This document shows, piece after piece, positions 15,599 to 24,872 of a stretch of 64,000 nucleotides of DNA (position 1 is its first letter; each line of letters starts with the position of its first letter). The DNA lies in contig CBDFHC010000004.1 in NCBI GenBank assembly GCA_965247585.1, positions 682,001 to 746,000 on the forward strand, in the 5' to 3' direction. A model generated the notes under the pieces. That model was not told the origin of the DNA and did not search any database. It was given only the letters and a program-made list of their open reading frames with translations. The position numbers and the translations under genes are program-made. The stretch comes from CBDFHC01 sp965247585. Lineage in GTDB: Bacteria > Chloroflexota > Dehalococcoidia > Lucifugimonadales > GCA-2712585.

Positions 15599-16486
15599 CT
15601 AAACGTCAGCGGCCGGCGCGCCGGTGGTCCGCCCGTCCAGCCTTTTACCGTGGAAGAGATACTGCTGGGCGTAGCCAGCGTGGCGCCCGAAGTAGCCATG
15701 CGCCCACCGCACCATCTCCTCATACTTCAGCTTTTCGCCGTTCAGGTACCACTCCTGCATAGCCCGGTTGACCCAGCGGTCTATGGGAAAGGCCTCCAGC
15801 TTGTCCAGCGAGAAGGCCAGGACGCAGTCGGCTATCTTGGCGCCCACCCCAGGCAACTCCATCAAACGGGCCTTGGCGTCCCAGTACGGCGTGCGGCGGA
15901 GCTCTTCCAGGTCCAGGTCACCCCGGGCGACTTCCATAGCGGCGTGGGCCAGGTACTTGGCCCTGAACCCCAGCCCCAGCCGCCGCAGGAGGGCCTCGCC
16001 ACCTTCGGCGACCAGGCCGGCGGATGGGAAGGTGCACCTTGTGACGCCCTGGAGGGTTACCGGGCGGCCCATCGCGTCCGCCATTGACTCCATGTTGGCG
16101 GCAATCCGCGGGATATTGGAGATGGCGGAGCAGATGAACGCGGCAAGACACTCCCAGGGCTCCTGGCGCAGCAGCCGCATCCCGGCGTACCGCTGGATCA
16201 TCTCTGACATTCGAGCATCCCTTTCGATCTCGCGGTAGATGGAAGGCAAGTCATCTTCCAGCCGAAAATAGTCGGCCAGCAGGGGGACAAGCGCCTCCCG
16301 GGCCTGCGACGCGGCGTAGACCTCCAGGCTGTCGCCGTTCTGGCGCAGCTTCAGCAGATTGCCGTACACCACACCGGAGTACCAGCCTTCGCGCCGCTGC
16401 CAGCGGTGGGCCTGGCCGCTCTCCAGGGTGGCGGTCAGGTCGAACGGAAGCGGGACAGGGAGATTCAGCGGTCCCGGGCCAGCCAT
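15599..16486 (-). CDS. OGG1-type 8-oxoguanine DNA glycosylase/AP lyase
   Basis: A 295-residue HhH-GPD glycosylase of the OGG1 class. Visible are the N-terminal TLESGQAHRW, the helical RQEPWECLAAFICSAISNI, LGFRAKYL, the helix-hairpin-helix LPGVGAKIADCVLAFSLDK holding the catalytic Lys, and the catalytic Asp in AFPIDRWV. It removes 8-oxoguanine paired with C and nicks the abasic site. ATG 16486, preceded by AGAGG, is preferred; another in-frame start at 16513 exists. The gene overlaps the 3' end of the upstream helicase gene by 22 nt, giving a DNA-repair pair. Confidence 0.92.
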   Translation of the reverse strand: MAGPGPLNLPVPLPFDLTATLESGQAHRWQRREGWYSGVVYGNLLKLRQNGDSLEVYAASQAREALVPLLADYFRLEDDLPSIYREIERDARMSEMIQRYAGMRLLRQEPWECLAAFICSAISNIPRIAANMESMADAMGRPVTLQGVTRCTFPSAGLVAEGGEALLRRLGLGFRAKYLAHAAMEVARGDLDLEELRRTPYWDAKARLMELPGVGAKIADCVLAFSLDKLEAFPIDRWVNRAMQEWYLNGEKLKYEEMVRWAHGYFGRHAGYAQQYLFHGKRLDGRTTGAPAADV

Positions 16487-19278
16487 CTTGAGACCTCTCG
16501 GGTAACGGTCCACATGGGGCCTTGGATAAAATTACACTCGGGAAGGGAGTCCAGGAACGCACGGCCATAGGCTTTCGACGTCGCGCGGCGGTCCATAACC
16601 ACCACTGCGCCATAGTCCTGTCCACTGCGGATCAGCCGCCCGAAGCCCTGCCTAAAGCGCAACACCGCCTGAGGCACGGCGTACTGGTTGAAGGCGTCCT
16701 CGTAGTCTTCTGACCGGGCGGCGAAGGTGGGTTCCGTCGGCACGTTGAATGGGAGCCGGGCCAGCACCAGAAGCTTTAGCACCCCGCTGGGCAGGTCCAA
16801 TCCTTCCCACAGGCTGCTAGTGCCCAGCAGCACGCTGTTCGGCTGTTCGCTGAAACTGTTCACCACCCGCGCGGCGGAGCCGTCCACACCCTGGGCTATA
16901 ACCTTTATCCCCTCGGGCTCCACGGTCTCTATCAGCGTCTGCCGGGCGCTGCGGATGGAGGCGTGGGAGGTGAAAAGCACCAGTGTATGCCCTCCGGCGG
17001 CCTTTACCAACTCGGAGAGCCCCTTTTCCAGAGCCTCGCGGTATCCTCGGGCCGAGGGCTCGGGTATGTCATCCGGGGCGGCTAAAAGCGCGGCCTGCTT
17101 GTAGTTGAAGGGAGACCCCACCGCCAGCTCTTCGGCGTCTTCCATCCCCAGCCGCTGCCGGATGAAATCAAAGCTGCCCTGAGTACGCAGCGTGGCGCTG
17201 GTGAGGACCACGGTGTCCTTCCCATCGAAAAGCTCCGCTTTTAGGGTAGGCCCCACATCCTTGGGCGCGGAGTGGACTACCAGGCTTGAATCTATCGCCT
17301 GGTCAATCCAGTCAATGCGGTCCCCTTGCCCCGGCACACCCATCAGAGACTCGAACCGGCCTCGCAGCTCTTCTACGTTGTCCAGCCACGACTCCAGACT
17401 GGACAGCAGCGTGGCCCACTCATGGCCCATGTTTTCGGACAGTGCTTCCAAATACGTTAGCAGCCGCCTCACGCGGCTCTCGCTCTCCTTTAGCGCCACG
17501 TCCCAGTTATCCAAGACTATCTCCATGTCCGACCAGGCGGGCTGGGTCCGGGTGCCTGAAGTAATGCGTAGCTGGACACGGTCCGAGCCGCCCTGCTGCC
17601 GGTCCACCGCCATACCTTCAAGAATGCCCCAGAGGCGGGTCCATGCGCCGGAAACGGCGGGAAGGGATCCTTCTACGTTCCGGGCCAGCTCCTGCCCTTG
17701 CTTCCGCTGAACATCGGTCTGAGAGATGGCACGGAGCAAGACCTGAGACTGGAAAAGCCACCGGTTCAGCTCATCGGTCTGCTCCTGTAACCAGTTCTGG
17801 GAGACCTGGAAGCCCAACTGCTGGGTGGCCTCGTCCTCCAGGTGGTGGGCCTCGTCTATGACCAGGTGCTGAAACTCCGGAATGAGGGTGCCGCCCCGGA
17901 CGAGATTCGAGAGGAGCAGGGCGTGGTTCACAACGATGATGTGAGCAGCCTCGGCGCGCTCCCTGGCGGCGCGGAGGAAGCACGTGCCCTCCAGGAGGCC
18001 GGGGCAGCGGCCACGGTCACCAGCGGAGACACGGTTCCAAAGGGCCGCGTCCTTTCCCGCCAGGTTGAGCTCGCTGCGATCGCCGGTTTGAGTGTCCTGG
18101 GCCCACACCAGGCATTTGCTGAGCAGCAGGGCGTCGTCCACGGATAGGGAATCGCCACGGGCCAAATTGCTCCAGCGGCGCAGGCAGAGATAGTTGGCGC
18201 GGCCCTTGAGACTGACGGCCTTCAGTTGTCCGGATTCAAGCAGACCACCTTCCTCCAGGGCCTTGACCAGCGCCGGTATGTCCTTCTTCAGCACCTGCTC
18301 CTGGAGGTTAATAGTGTTTGTCGAGACCACCACACGGAAACCGTTCCGCACCGCGAACAGGATGGCAGGCAACAGGTAAGCCACGGACTTTCCAACCCCC
18401 GTACCACCCTCCACCACCAAGTTTTCGCTGTTGTTTAACGCGCCCACCACTGAGCGGAGCATTTCCACCTGCTGGGGACGGTGCTCAAAACCAGGAAAGG
18501 CGCCGGCCAAGAGCCCGCCGGGCGATATCAGGTCCTCTGCATCGTCTGGGTCCAGCGGCTCCGGCTCCAAGGTGCGCCGTGGCGGCGAATGAGCCCGGTT
18601 AAGCCGCTGTTTCAGCGCGGGCGCGTCCAGACCGCCCAGACCCACCGCTGAGGCGGCGCCGTTGGATACCGTGAAGAGGTCCCGCAGGCCCCAGCGCGCC
18701 CGGGCGGACAGGGCGCCGATGTACTCCACCACCCCGGGGTCCAGCTCCTCAATTCGTTCAAGCAGCGCCAGGAACACCCGGCGCGTTATGCCGGCGTCAT
18801 CCAGGGCCCTGTGGGGCCGGTCGTGGCTGATACCCAGGTGTTTGGCCAAAAGAGGGAGCGAATACTGGGCGCCACCGGGGAGGAGCACCTTAGCTAGCTC
18901 CAGCGTATCGTAAGTAGGGTTGGCCAACGGCAGGCCATGCTTGGAAAGGAACCCAAGGTCAAATGACACGTTGTGGCCCACCAGCGGCAGGGAGCCCACG
19001 AAGCGCTCGATTTCGCCCGCCACCACCGTGAAGGGCGGCGCGTTCTCAAGGTCCGCAGGATTGATCCCGGTGAGACGCTGAACGAACTGGGGTATCGGGA
19101 CGTACGGGTTGACGTAGGATTCTAAGGTGTCAATCACCTCGGCGCCCTGGAATTTTACGGCCCCAACCTCAATAATGTGGTCCCGTGCGGCTTCCAACCC
19201 GGTGGTTTCCAGGTCGATAGCCACATAGGACCTGCTCCGGGGCGGCTCTTGGGAATTCAGCGAGGCCACACTACCCAC
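16465..19278 (-). CDS. dinG: Exonuclease-helicase of the DinG family
   Basis: A 937-residue protein. Residues about 15-175 are a DEDDh exonuclease (AIDLETTGLE, GHNVSFDLGFL, HRALDDA), like the DnaQ proofreading domain. The rest is an XPD/DinG superfamily 2 helicase: Walker A GGTGVGKS near 290, VIDEAHHLEDEA, and late motifs LLGTSSLWEGLDLPSG and RFRQGFGRLIRS. Cysteines in NYLC, LSKC, GRCPG and GTCF are placed as an iron-sulfur cluster would require. The Bacillus-type DinG with an exonuclease domain has this plan. GTG 19278 was taken; it lies 13 nt after the PHP gene. Role: unwinding and trimming of damaged or displaced DNA. Confidence 0.92.
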   Translation of the reverse strand: MGSVASLNSQEPPRSRSYVAIDLETTGLEAARDHIIEVGAVKFQGAEVIDTLESYVNPYVPIPQFVQRLTGINPADLENAPPFTVVAGEIERFVGSLPLVGHNVSFDLGFLSKHGLPLANPTYDTLELAKVLLPGGAQYSLPLLAKHLGISHDRPHRALDDAGITRRVFLALLERIEELDPGVVEYIGALSARARWGLRDLFTVSNGAASAVGLGGLDAPALKQRLNRAHSPPRRTLEPEPLDPDDAEDLISPGGLLAGAFPGFEHRPQQVEMLRSVVGALNNSENLVVEGGTGVGKSVAYLLPAILFAVRNGFRVVVSTNTINLQEQVLKKDIPALVKALEEGGLLESGQLKAVSLKGRANYLCLRRWSNLARGDSLSVDDALLLSKCLVWAQDTQTGDRSELNLAGKDAALWNRVSAGDRGRCPGLLEGTCFLRAARERAEAAHIIVVNHALLLSNLVRGGTLIPEFQHLVIDEAHHLEDEATQQLGFQVSQNWLQEQTDELNRWLFQSQVLLRAISQTDVQRKQGQELARNVEGSLPAVSGAWTRLWGILEGMAVDRQQGGSDRVQLRITSGTRTQPAWSDMEIVLDNWDVALKESESRVRRLLTYLEALSENMGHEWATLLSSLESWLDNVEELRGRFESLMGVPGQGDRIDWIDQAIDSSLVVHSAPKDVGPTLKAELFDGKDTVVLTSATLRTQGSFDFIRQRLGMEDAEELAVGSPFNYKQAALLAAPDDIPEPSARGYREALEKGLSELVKAAGGHTLVLFTSHASIRSARQTLIETVEPEGIKVIAQGVDGSAARVVNSFSEQPNSVLLGTSSLWEGLDLPSGVLKLLVLARLPFNVPTEPTFAARSEDYEDAFNQYAVPQAVLRFRQGFGRLIRSGQDYGAVVVMDRRATSKAYGRAFLDSLPECNFIQGPMWTVTREVSRWLARDR

Positions 19279-19291
19279 CCGAAAATTTTTA

Positions 19292-19996
19292 TCAGCCGCT
19301 GAAGGGCTGGAGTTGACCGGCCCTCAGGCCAAAGGCGGAGTAGAATCGACCGGCCTTGAGGGCTTGGATGAACTCCTCCTCCGAGGTTATCTCGTCCTGA
19401 AAAACGGTGGTGCAGCGGCCCAAACCGTGGACTGAATGCGCGTCACTGCCGCCGGTGCACTTGGCACCCAGGTGCCGGGCCACCTCCCACGCGAACCCGT
19501 TCTCTCCATCAACCGTGCCGCCGTTTGCCACTTCTATGGCGTCCACCTGTCCGAATACCGGGTGGCTGGCCCCTTCTTCAACGGTAGTGGGCAGGGGGCC
19601 GCCGTTCCGGTATATCATGGGCCGGCTGTTCCCGCTGGGGTTATGAATTCCTCGGAACGGATGGGCGGATACCATAAACCCGCCAATCTCCCCCACCACA
19701 CGGCGCAGTTCCCCTATCTGGTTGATCCCTGATACGTAAGTGTCCAGTCCGAAGACCAGGACATGGCCCATGTCGGTATCCACTTCCACCGCCCGGATGA
19801 GCAGCATGTCATGCTTATAAGCGAAGTCGGCGAATTTGTGCCGGTCCCAGGGAGCGTTGTGCTCAGTAATACAGATGCCGGGAAGACCAAGCCGCTTCGC
19901 CTCAAGGACCATATCTTCCGGGGAAAGGCTACTGTCGCTGCTGCCGTGCGTGGTGTGGACGTGAAGGTCTATAACCGTGATCATGGGGAGTGTCAT
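19292..19996 (-). CDS. PHP-domain metal-dependent phosphoesterase
   Basis: A 234-residue protein with the PHP metal motifs: DLHVHTTHGSSDSS near the N-terminus, GICITEHNAPWD, RAVEVDT, SAHPFRG and a late GGSDAHSVHGLG. This pattern, HxH plus distal E, H and DxH, binds a trinuclear metal centre. Stand-alone PHP proteins include RNase AM/YciV-type 5'-nucleases and other phosphoesterases; the substrate here is not determinable. It precedes the exonuclease-helicase gene by 13 nt in the same direction, so a nucleic-acid role is a reasonable inference. Confidence 0.88.
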   Translation of the reverse strand: MTLPMITVIDLHVHTTHGSSDSSLSPEDMVLEAKRLGLPGICITEHNAPWDRHKFADFAYKHDMLLIRAVEVDTDMGHVLVFGLDTYVSGINQIGELRRVVGEIGGFMVSAHPFRGIHNPSGNSRPMIYRNGGPLPTTVEEGASHPVFGQVDAIEVANGGTVDGENGFAWEVARHLGAKCTGGSDAHSVHGLGRCTTVFQDEITSEEEFIQALKAGRFYSAFGLRAGQLQPFSG

Positions 19997-20073
19997 TTTA
20001 TTCCGTCACCGTAACCACGTCAATCCGCTCAAACCCGCACCAATTACCGCAATGGGTGAAAGATACCCTGTGC

Positions 20074-20079
20074 TAGAAT
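20074..20079 (+). promoter_or_regulatory. Extended -10 promoter element for xer
   Basis: TGCTAGAAT carries TAGAAT at 20074-20079 with an upstream TG, the extended -10 form. There is no good -35, which this class does not require. The ATG of the recombinase is 33 nt downstream. Confidence 0.45.
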
Positions 20080-20111
20080 GCTCGCGATAAGCTAATAGCA
20101 CGAGGACTGCT

Positions 20112-21023
20112 ATGCATGAGCCCATTAATTCGTTTCTACACCATCTAGTGGTGGAACGCGGCTTTTCTCACAATACCTTGGACGCATACCGCAACGATCT
20201 GTACCAGCTTGTGGACTACGTAAAAGGGAAGCTGCCCTCCGTAAATGGCGCTTCCACGTGGAACGATATCGGGATAGACCTGCTGACGGACTACGTCTTC
20301 TCCCTGCGCGGGGAAAAGAGCTATCGCGACAGCACGACGGCTCGAAAAGTTGCGGCTATCAAGTCGTTCTTCAGCTTCCTGGTCCAGGAAGGTCAACTGG
20401 ACAAGGACCCCTCAGAGTCTCTCAGCGGGCCCAGACCGGGTCGAAGCCTACCCAAATTCCTGACCGAAGACGAGGTGGACAAGCTGCTGGAGGCGACGAA
20501 AACCCAGCACACGCCGGAGGGTTGCCGGGACTGGGCGATTCTTGAGCTGCTCTACGCCACCGGCCTCCGGGTGACGGAGCTGGTCTCCCTGAACGTGGAG
20601 GACGCCAACCTGGCGGATGGCTACGTACGGCCCCTTGGGAAAGGGGGCAAGGAGCGGCTTACCTATCTGCACCAGCGGGCCATTGACGCCATGGAGAGCT
20701 ATCTGGACACCGCAAGGCCTAAGCTGGCGCGAAACAACGGTGCCGACAAGGCCCTGTTTCTCAACCGCCGAGGCGAGAGGCTCACGCGCCAATGGGTTTG
20801 GGCAATCTTGAAAGCCAGCGCAAAGCGGGCTAATATTAACAAACCTATTGCGCCCCACATATTGAGGCACAGCTTCGCTACGCACATGCTGAGGGGTGGT
20901 GCCCCACTAAGGCACGTCCAAGAGTTGCTGGGACACGCCAGCATCACAACAACCCAGATCTACACCCATCTAACCACCGACCATGTTCGGGAGGAATACG
21001 AAAAAAGCCATCCCCGGTCCTGA
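20112..21023 (+). CDS. Tyrosine recombinase, XerC/XerD type
   Basis: A 303-residue protein, the normal Xer length, with an N-terminal SAM-like core-binding domain (1-105) and a C-terminal catalytic domain. Catalytic residues are Arg153 (ATGLRVTEL), Lys177 (GKGGKER), His249-xx-Arg252 (HILRHSFATH), His275 (LLGHASITTTQIY) and nucleophile Tyr284. Such enzymes resolve chromosome dimers at dif. No phage, integron or transposon genes and no att-like repeats flank it, so a housekeeping role is more likely than mobility, though single-Xer and mobile relatives look similar. Confidence 0.93.
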   Translation: MHEPINSFLHHLVVERGFSHNTLDAYRNDLYQLVDYVKGKLPSVNGASTWNDIGIDLLTDYVFSLRGEKSYRDSTTARKVAAIKSFFSFLVQEGQLDKDPSESLSGPRPGRSLPKFLTEDEVDKLLEATKTQHTPEGCRDWAILELLYATGLRVTELVSLNVEDANLADGYVRPLGKGGKERLTYLHQRAIDAMESYLDTARPKLARNNGADKALFLNRRGERLTRQWVWAILKASAKRANINKPIAPHILRHSFATHMLRGGAPLRHVQELLGHASITTTQIYTHLTTDHVREEYEKSHPRS

Positions 21024-21238
21024 ACCCGGGATCAAATAGCCCCGGACCCTAGGACGCCAGGACCACCCGCCGGGATGGCGCAACTGGCTCGACCAAGGCC
21101 CCAGCTAAGGCAGGTGCTCGCCAGAATAGGTTAGATTGCCGGTTCGCTGGAGGTCCGCATCAGGTTAGCGTTGGTAGCCGCGGGTTCACCGCTATAGATC
21201 TTCCACCTGGAATTACAAGCTCCTCCGGGAGGTGAGTC

Positions 21239-21952
21239 ATGCCGGTAGTGACCCTAAATGGACCCATAGGCTCCGGCGGACCGGAAGTTGGCATTGAGGT
21301 TTCCCATAAGCTCAATGTGGACTACGTGGACCGTCTCATACTTGCTGAAGCCGCCAAGCGAATTGGCGCCACCGTACAGGCCGTGGCCGGCAAGGAGCAA
21401 GAGGTGCCAAGGCGGCGGGACCGGCTGGGCCGGTTTGTCCAGAACCTGTTGGAACGCTCGGCCATGTCTGGCGCGGGAGGCGAGCCCTACTTTGGGCCAG
21501 GCATTGAGGTGCTGCTGTCGCGGGACTACTATTCGGAAGGCACAGAAGAGCCCATTACTCAGACCAGTGATCTGGACGACCAGCGGTACATCGAGGTAAC
21601 CAGCGCGGTGATTACGGACCTGGCCAATGGCGGCAACGTGGTAATTGTGGGCCGCGGTGGCAACTTGATCCTGAAGGATATCCCCGGAATTCTGCACGTG
21701 GGCATAGTTGCGCCCATAGAGGCCCGCGTGCGTACTATAATGGACAGAGAGCATCTGGATGATGACGCATCGCTCCGGTTTGTAGAAGAACACGAAACAG
21801 CCCGGATAGGATTTTATGAGCGGTTTTTTAAGGTACACCCCCAAGACCCTCACAACTACCACATGATGATAAACATGGCGGACCTGCGGGTGGAGACAGC
21901 GGCGCAGATCGTGTCGCACGCCGCGCAGGACCTGACCCTCGAATCAGAATAG
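21239..21952 (+). CDS. Cytidylate kinase-like family protein
   Basis: A 237-residue P-loop protein of the cytidylate-kinase-like family. GPIGSGGPEVG at residues 9-19 is the phosphate-binding loop (a GxxGSGG variant, lacking the usual Lys), VGRGGNLIL marks the central strand and DREHLDDDASLRFVEEHE the lid region. It is distinct from the canonical Cmk; its substrate is not established. The start ATG 21239 has a strong GGGAGGTGA site. The 215 nt upstream of it hold no recognisable gene. Confidence 0.85.
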   Translation: MPVVTLNGPIGSGGPEVGIEVSHKLNVDYVDRLILAEAAKRIGATVQAVAGKEQEVPRRRDRLGRFVQNLLERSAMSGAGGEPYFGPGIEVLLSRDYYSEGTEEPITQTSDLDDQRYIEVTSAVITDLANGGNVVIVGRGGNLILKDIPGILHVGIVAPIEARVRTIMDREHLDDDASLRFVEEHETARIGFYERFFKVHPQDPHNYHMMINMADLRVETAAQIVSHAAQDLTLESE

Positions 21953-21968
21953 GAGAGCGCCACCGCTA

Positions 21969-22295
21969 ATGCCCAACAGTAGAGGAAGGCGCATTGCGTC
22001 CAACCAGTCAAAGGTTAGCCAGAGGCGAAGACGCGGAAGAGGTCCGTCAGGAACTCCCGCAACGCCGTCCGCACCACCGCAGCAGCTTGGCGGGGAGGAG
22101 CGTGAGGTTGGGGTCCCGGCCGCCGCGGTAGCGGCCTCCGCGCCTGGGCCCGCCGCCATAGCGCCGGTCCGCCGGACGGAACCGCGGTCCAGGCCCACCG
22201 TCTACCAGTATATTAAGCCTGAGATCCAGCGTATCCTGATTTTGAGCGGCGCCATCATTGCCGTCTTGGTGGTCCTCAGCTTCGTGCTGGACTAG
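21969..22295 (+). CDS. Small single-pass membrane protein, unknown
   Basis: A 108-residue protein I do not recognise. Residues 1-70 are basic then Pro/Ala-rich and probably disordered (SQRRRRGRG, ATPSAPPQQ). Residues about 78-105 hold one hydrophobic helix (ILILSGAIIAVLVVLSFVL) preceded by a short YQYIKPEIQR segment. The topology suggests a cytoplasmic tail and a C-terminal anchor. It is tightly packed between two same-strand genes (16 nt after one, 9 nt before uvrC), with AGGAG upstream, which supports that it is real. Confidence 0.65.
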   Translation: MPNSRGRRIASNQSKVSQRRRRGRGPSGTPATPSAPPQQLGGEEREVGVPAAAVAASAPGPAAIAPVRRTEPRSRPTVYQYIKPEIQRILILSGAIIAVLVVLSFVLD

Positions 22296-22304
22296 GACCT
22301 TCTT

Positions 22305-24182
22305 GTGACCGCCAAGGTCTCTGCTTTTTCTGAACGGCTGGCGGTAACGCCCAACAAACCGGGCGTTTACATCATGAAGGACTCCCGGGACAATGTCCTT
22401 TACGTTGGTAAGGCTGCCGGTCTCAAAAACCGGCTAAGAACGTATTTCGGCTCACCTTCCGGACAGGTGCCGAAAATTCGGCGTCTTATGTCACGGATGG
22501 CCGATTTCGAGTACATCGTGACAGACTCCCCTGGCGAGGCGCTGATCCTGGAGAACACCCTGATCAAGCGCCACAAGCCGCCTTTCAACGCTCGGCTCAA
22601 AGACGATAAGACCTATCCCTATATCAAGATCGACCGGAAGGAAGACTTCCCACAGATCTATATCACTCGAAAGGTAGGCAGGGACGGAGCGGCCTATTTT
22701 GGCCCCTTCGCCACTGCGGGCAGCATTCGCAAGACGCTAAATTTGCTGAAGAAGCTGTTTCCCTACCGTTCCTGCACTAAGGTGATAACGGGGAAGGACC
22801 CCCGGCCATGCCTGGAGTATTTCATCAACCGCTGTGCGGCCCCCTGCATCGGCGCCATCTCCAAGGATGAATACCACAAGATAATTAACCAGGTGGTTCT
22901 CTTCATGGAGGGAAACACCGAGCCGGTGGTGGCCGCCCTCCGAAACGATATGCGTGAGCGGTCCGATAATCTGGAATTCGAGCGGGCCGCTGTGCTCCGG
23001 GACCAGGTCCGGGCCATCGAGCGAGTGGCGGAGGAGCAGCGAATCAAGACGGGCTCTACCGGCACCCACGACCTGGACGCCATTGGGATGGCCACTATAA
23101 ATGACCAGGCCTGCCTGGAGGTGTTTTTCATCCGTCACGGCAAACTGGTAGGCCGGGACACCTTCGTAATGGACGGCGCCCAGGACGAGCCTCCGGAGCG
23201 GATTGTGGCAGGATTCGTCAAGCAGTTCTACCAGTCGGCGCCCTATCTCCCCCGGCGTATCCTGTTGCAGCATGCGCCGGAGGACGGAGATGAGATTGAG
23301 GAGTGGCTGCGGGGCCAGCGCGGCGGCGCGGTGACCCTGTCGGTGCCTCAGCGCGGTGAGAACCGGCGCATGGTGGAGTTGGCCGCGGAGAACGCCTCTC
23401 AGTACCTGGCGCAAATGCGAGTGAAATGGTGGAGCAACGCGGATGCGCTGCAAGAGGCTATGACGGAGCTGCAAGAGGAGCTGAGCCTTCCCGCTCTGCC
23501 CAGGCGTATCGAGTGCTACGACATCTCCAACATCCAGGGATCCAATCCAGTAGGGAGCATGGTCACCTTTGAGGACGGCGCGCCCAAGCCGGCCCATTAC
23601 CGCCGCTTCAAGATCAAACGGGTTACCGGCATTGACGACTATTCCATGATGCAGGAAATGCTGCGGCGCCGATTCCGCCGGCTGGCGGAAAGCCGCGTCA
23701 AGGAGTCCGTAGACGGGACCCTGTTTGAGGTAGAGAAGAAGGAGCAGAGCTGGGGTGAAGTGCCGGACCTGGTGCTCATTGACGGCGGGAAAGGCCACCT
23801 TTCGGCGGCGCTGGAAGTGTTCCTGGAGCTAGGCATAGACTACGTTCCGCTGTCTTCCATAGCCAAAGAGAACGAATGGATCTTTGTGCCGCAGACACCG
23901 GAGCCAATAGTCTTGGCACGCAACTCGCAGGCCCTACACATGCTGCAAAGGGTTAGGGACGAAGCGCACCGGTTCGCCATAACTTTCCACCGGAACCTGC
24001 GCAGCAGGTCCAGCGTGGCCTCCGCCATGGACCTGGTCACCGGCATAGGGCCTAAGCGGAAGAAGATGCTGATCCGTAGGTTCGGGTCCGTGAAGGGTAT
24101 TAAGCAAGCCAGCGTGGACGAAATCGCTGCGGTGCCGGGGATGACTCGCTCGCTGGCGGCACGTCTGAAGCAGACTCTCTAG
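22305..24182 (+). CDS. uvrC: Excinuclease ABC subunit C
   Basis: A 625-residue UvrC. The N-terminal GIY-YIG nuclease is visible as GVYIMKDSRDNVLYVGKA (residues 20-37) with LILENTLIKRHKPPFN nearby; the UvrB-interacting UVR helices lie at about 205-240, the RNase-H-like 5' nuclease at about 380-540 (ECYDISNIQG, VLIDGGKGHL) and two helix-hairpin-helix motifs at the C-terminus (VTGIGPKRKKMLI, VPGMTRSLA). It makes both incisions in nucleotide excision repair with UvrAB. The start is GTG 22305. Confidence 0.97.
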   Translation: MTAKVSAFSERLAVTPNKPGVYIMKDSRDNVLYVGKAAGLKNRLRTYFGSPSGQVPKIRRLMSRMADFEYIVTDSPGEALILENTLIKRHKPPFNARLKDDKTYPYIKIDRKEDFPQIYITRKVGRDGAAYFGPFATAGSIRKTLNLLKKLFPYRSCTKVITGKDPRPCLEYFINRCAAPCIGAISKDEYHKIINQVVLFMEGNTEPVVAALRNDMRERSDNLEFERAAVLRDQVRAIERVAEEQRIKTGSTGTHDLDAIGMATINDQACLEVFFIRHGKLVGRDTFVMDGAQDEPPERIVAGFVKQFYQSAPYLPRRILLQHAPEDGDEIEEWLRGQRGGAVTLSVPQRGENRRMVELAAENASQYLAQMRVKWWSNADALQEAMTELQEELSLPALPRRIECYDISNIQGSNPVGSMVTFEDGAPKPAHYRRFKIKRVTGIDDYSMMQEMLRRRFRRLAESRVKESVDGTLFEVEKKEQSWGEVPDLVLIDGGKGHLSAALEVFLELGIDYVPLSSIAKENEWIFVPQTPEPIVLARNSQALHMLQRVRDEAHRFAITFHRNLRSRSSVASAMDLVTGIGPKRKKMLIRRFGSVKGIKQASVDEIAAVPGMTRSLAARLKQTL

Positions 24183-24227
24183 CCCCGCCGGAGCATTCCC
24201 TCAGCAGACTAACGGCCGGAAGTGGGC

Positions 24228-24257
24228 TTGACCTCTCCACGCGGCGCCGTGTATTTT
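24228..24257 (+). promoter_or_regulatory. Sigma-70-type promoter upstream of the 174-aa hypothetical gene
   Basis: TTGACC (24228-24233) and TATTTT (24252-24257) are 18 nt apart and 26 nt before the ATG at 24284. The gap between uvrC and this gene contains nothing else. Confidence 0.5.
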
Positions 24258-24283
24258 CCTGACTGGGGGGAGGGACCCGAGGC

Positions 24284-24808
24284 ATGCTGAAGATAACGTT
24301 CCAACTGGGCGACGGGACTGTGGTCACCTTGGAGTGCACCGAGCCCGAGCGCTATTCAGAGATCATAGCTTCCGCCCAGAAGTACCTGGCCGCGCCCGCA
24401 ATAAGCAGCCCTGTTTGGTATGACGCAGGCCCGGAAGAGGCATTGGAAAAGGACGCGCCAGCGCAGGAGGTGCCGCAAAGTGGAGCGACTAACGGCGCCA
24501 ACCGGCGGCTATTCGAGTTTCAGGAGTTCTGTCGGTGCTTGGACCCGTTGCCTGACATGCGCCGCGTGGTGGTGGCGGCGGAGGGTGCACGACGCTACCT
24601 AGGCACCGGCCAAGTATCGCCGGTGGAGTTGGCAAAGCTTTTCAACTGGCTGCAGTGGGCAGAGCCCCCCAGCTTTCTACAGACGTTACGCAACGCGGGC
24701 AGGCGCAACTACCGCTGGATGGAGAGCGTCCCCGGTGGCTCCGGCTACTATGTGGTCACAGAAAGAGGGCGCCGCGCCGTAGTCCGGTCCGACACCGAGC
24801 CGGACTGA
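24284..24808 (+). CDS. Hypothetical protein
   Basis: A 174-residue soluble protein without a family I recognise. The N-terminal 40 residues (LKITFQLGDGTVVTLEC, then ERYSEIIASAQKYL) look like a small beta-rich domain with a helix. A Pro/Ala-rich linker follows (about 45-70), then a helical part from 75 onward with FQEFCRCLDPLPDMRRVVVAAEGARRYLG-like content and a late GSGYYVVTERGRRAV, reminiscent of winged-helix folds. It has its own promoter-like sequence and a GGAGGG ribosome site. Function unknown. Confidence 0.75.
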   Translation: MLKITFQLGDGTVVTLECTEPERYSEIIASAQKYLAAPAISSPVWYDAGPEEALEKDAPAQEVPQSGATNGANRRLFEFQEFCRCLDPLPDMRRVVVAAEGARRYLGTGQVSPVELAKLFNWLQWAEPPSFLQTLRNAGRRNYRWMESVPGGSGYYVVTERGRRAVVRSDTEPD

Positions 24809-24827
24809 TCTCGCCTAGCATGTCCAT

Positions 24828-24856
24828 TTGACTCACCTGTGGCCCCATGCTACGGT
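24828..24856 (+). promoter_or_regulatory. Possible promoter for ttuB-ttuA
   Basis: TTGACT (24828-24833) and TACGGT (24851-24856) with a 17-nt spacer lie just before ATG 24873. The -10 is weak, and the implied leader is under 15 nt, so this is tentative. Confidence 0.35.
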
Positions 24857-24872
24857 TGCATCTGGCCTAATT

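Noticed and set aside
20112..21023. Integrase of a mobile element
   Set aside because: The protein has Xer length and motifs; there are no att repeats, tRNA target or phage genes beside it.
22737..23798. Long open frame (353 codons) antisense to uvrC
   Set aside because: It lies wholly within the strongly conserved uvrC gene, has no family similarity and arises from GC-rich codon bias.
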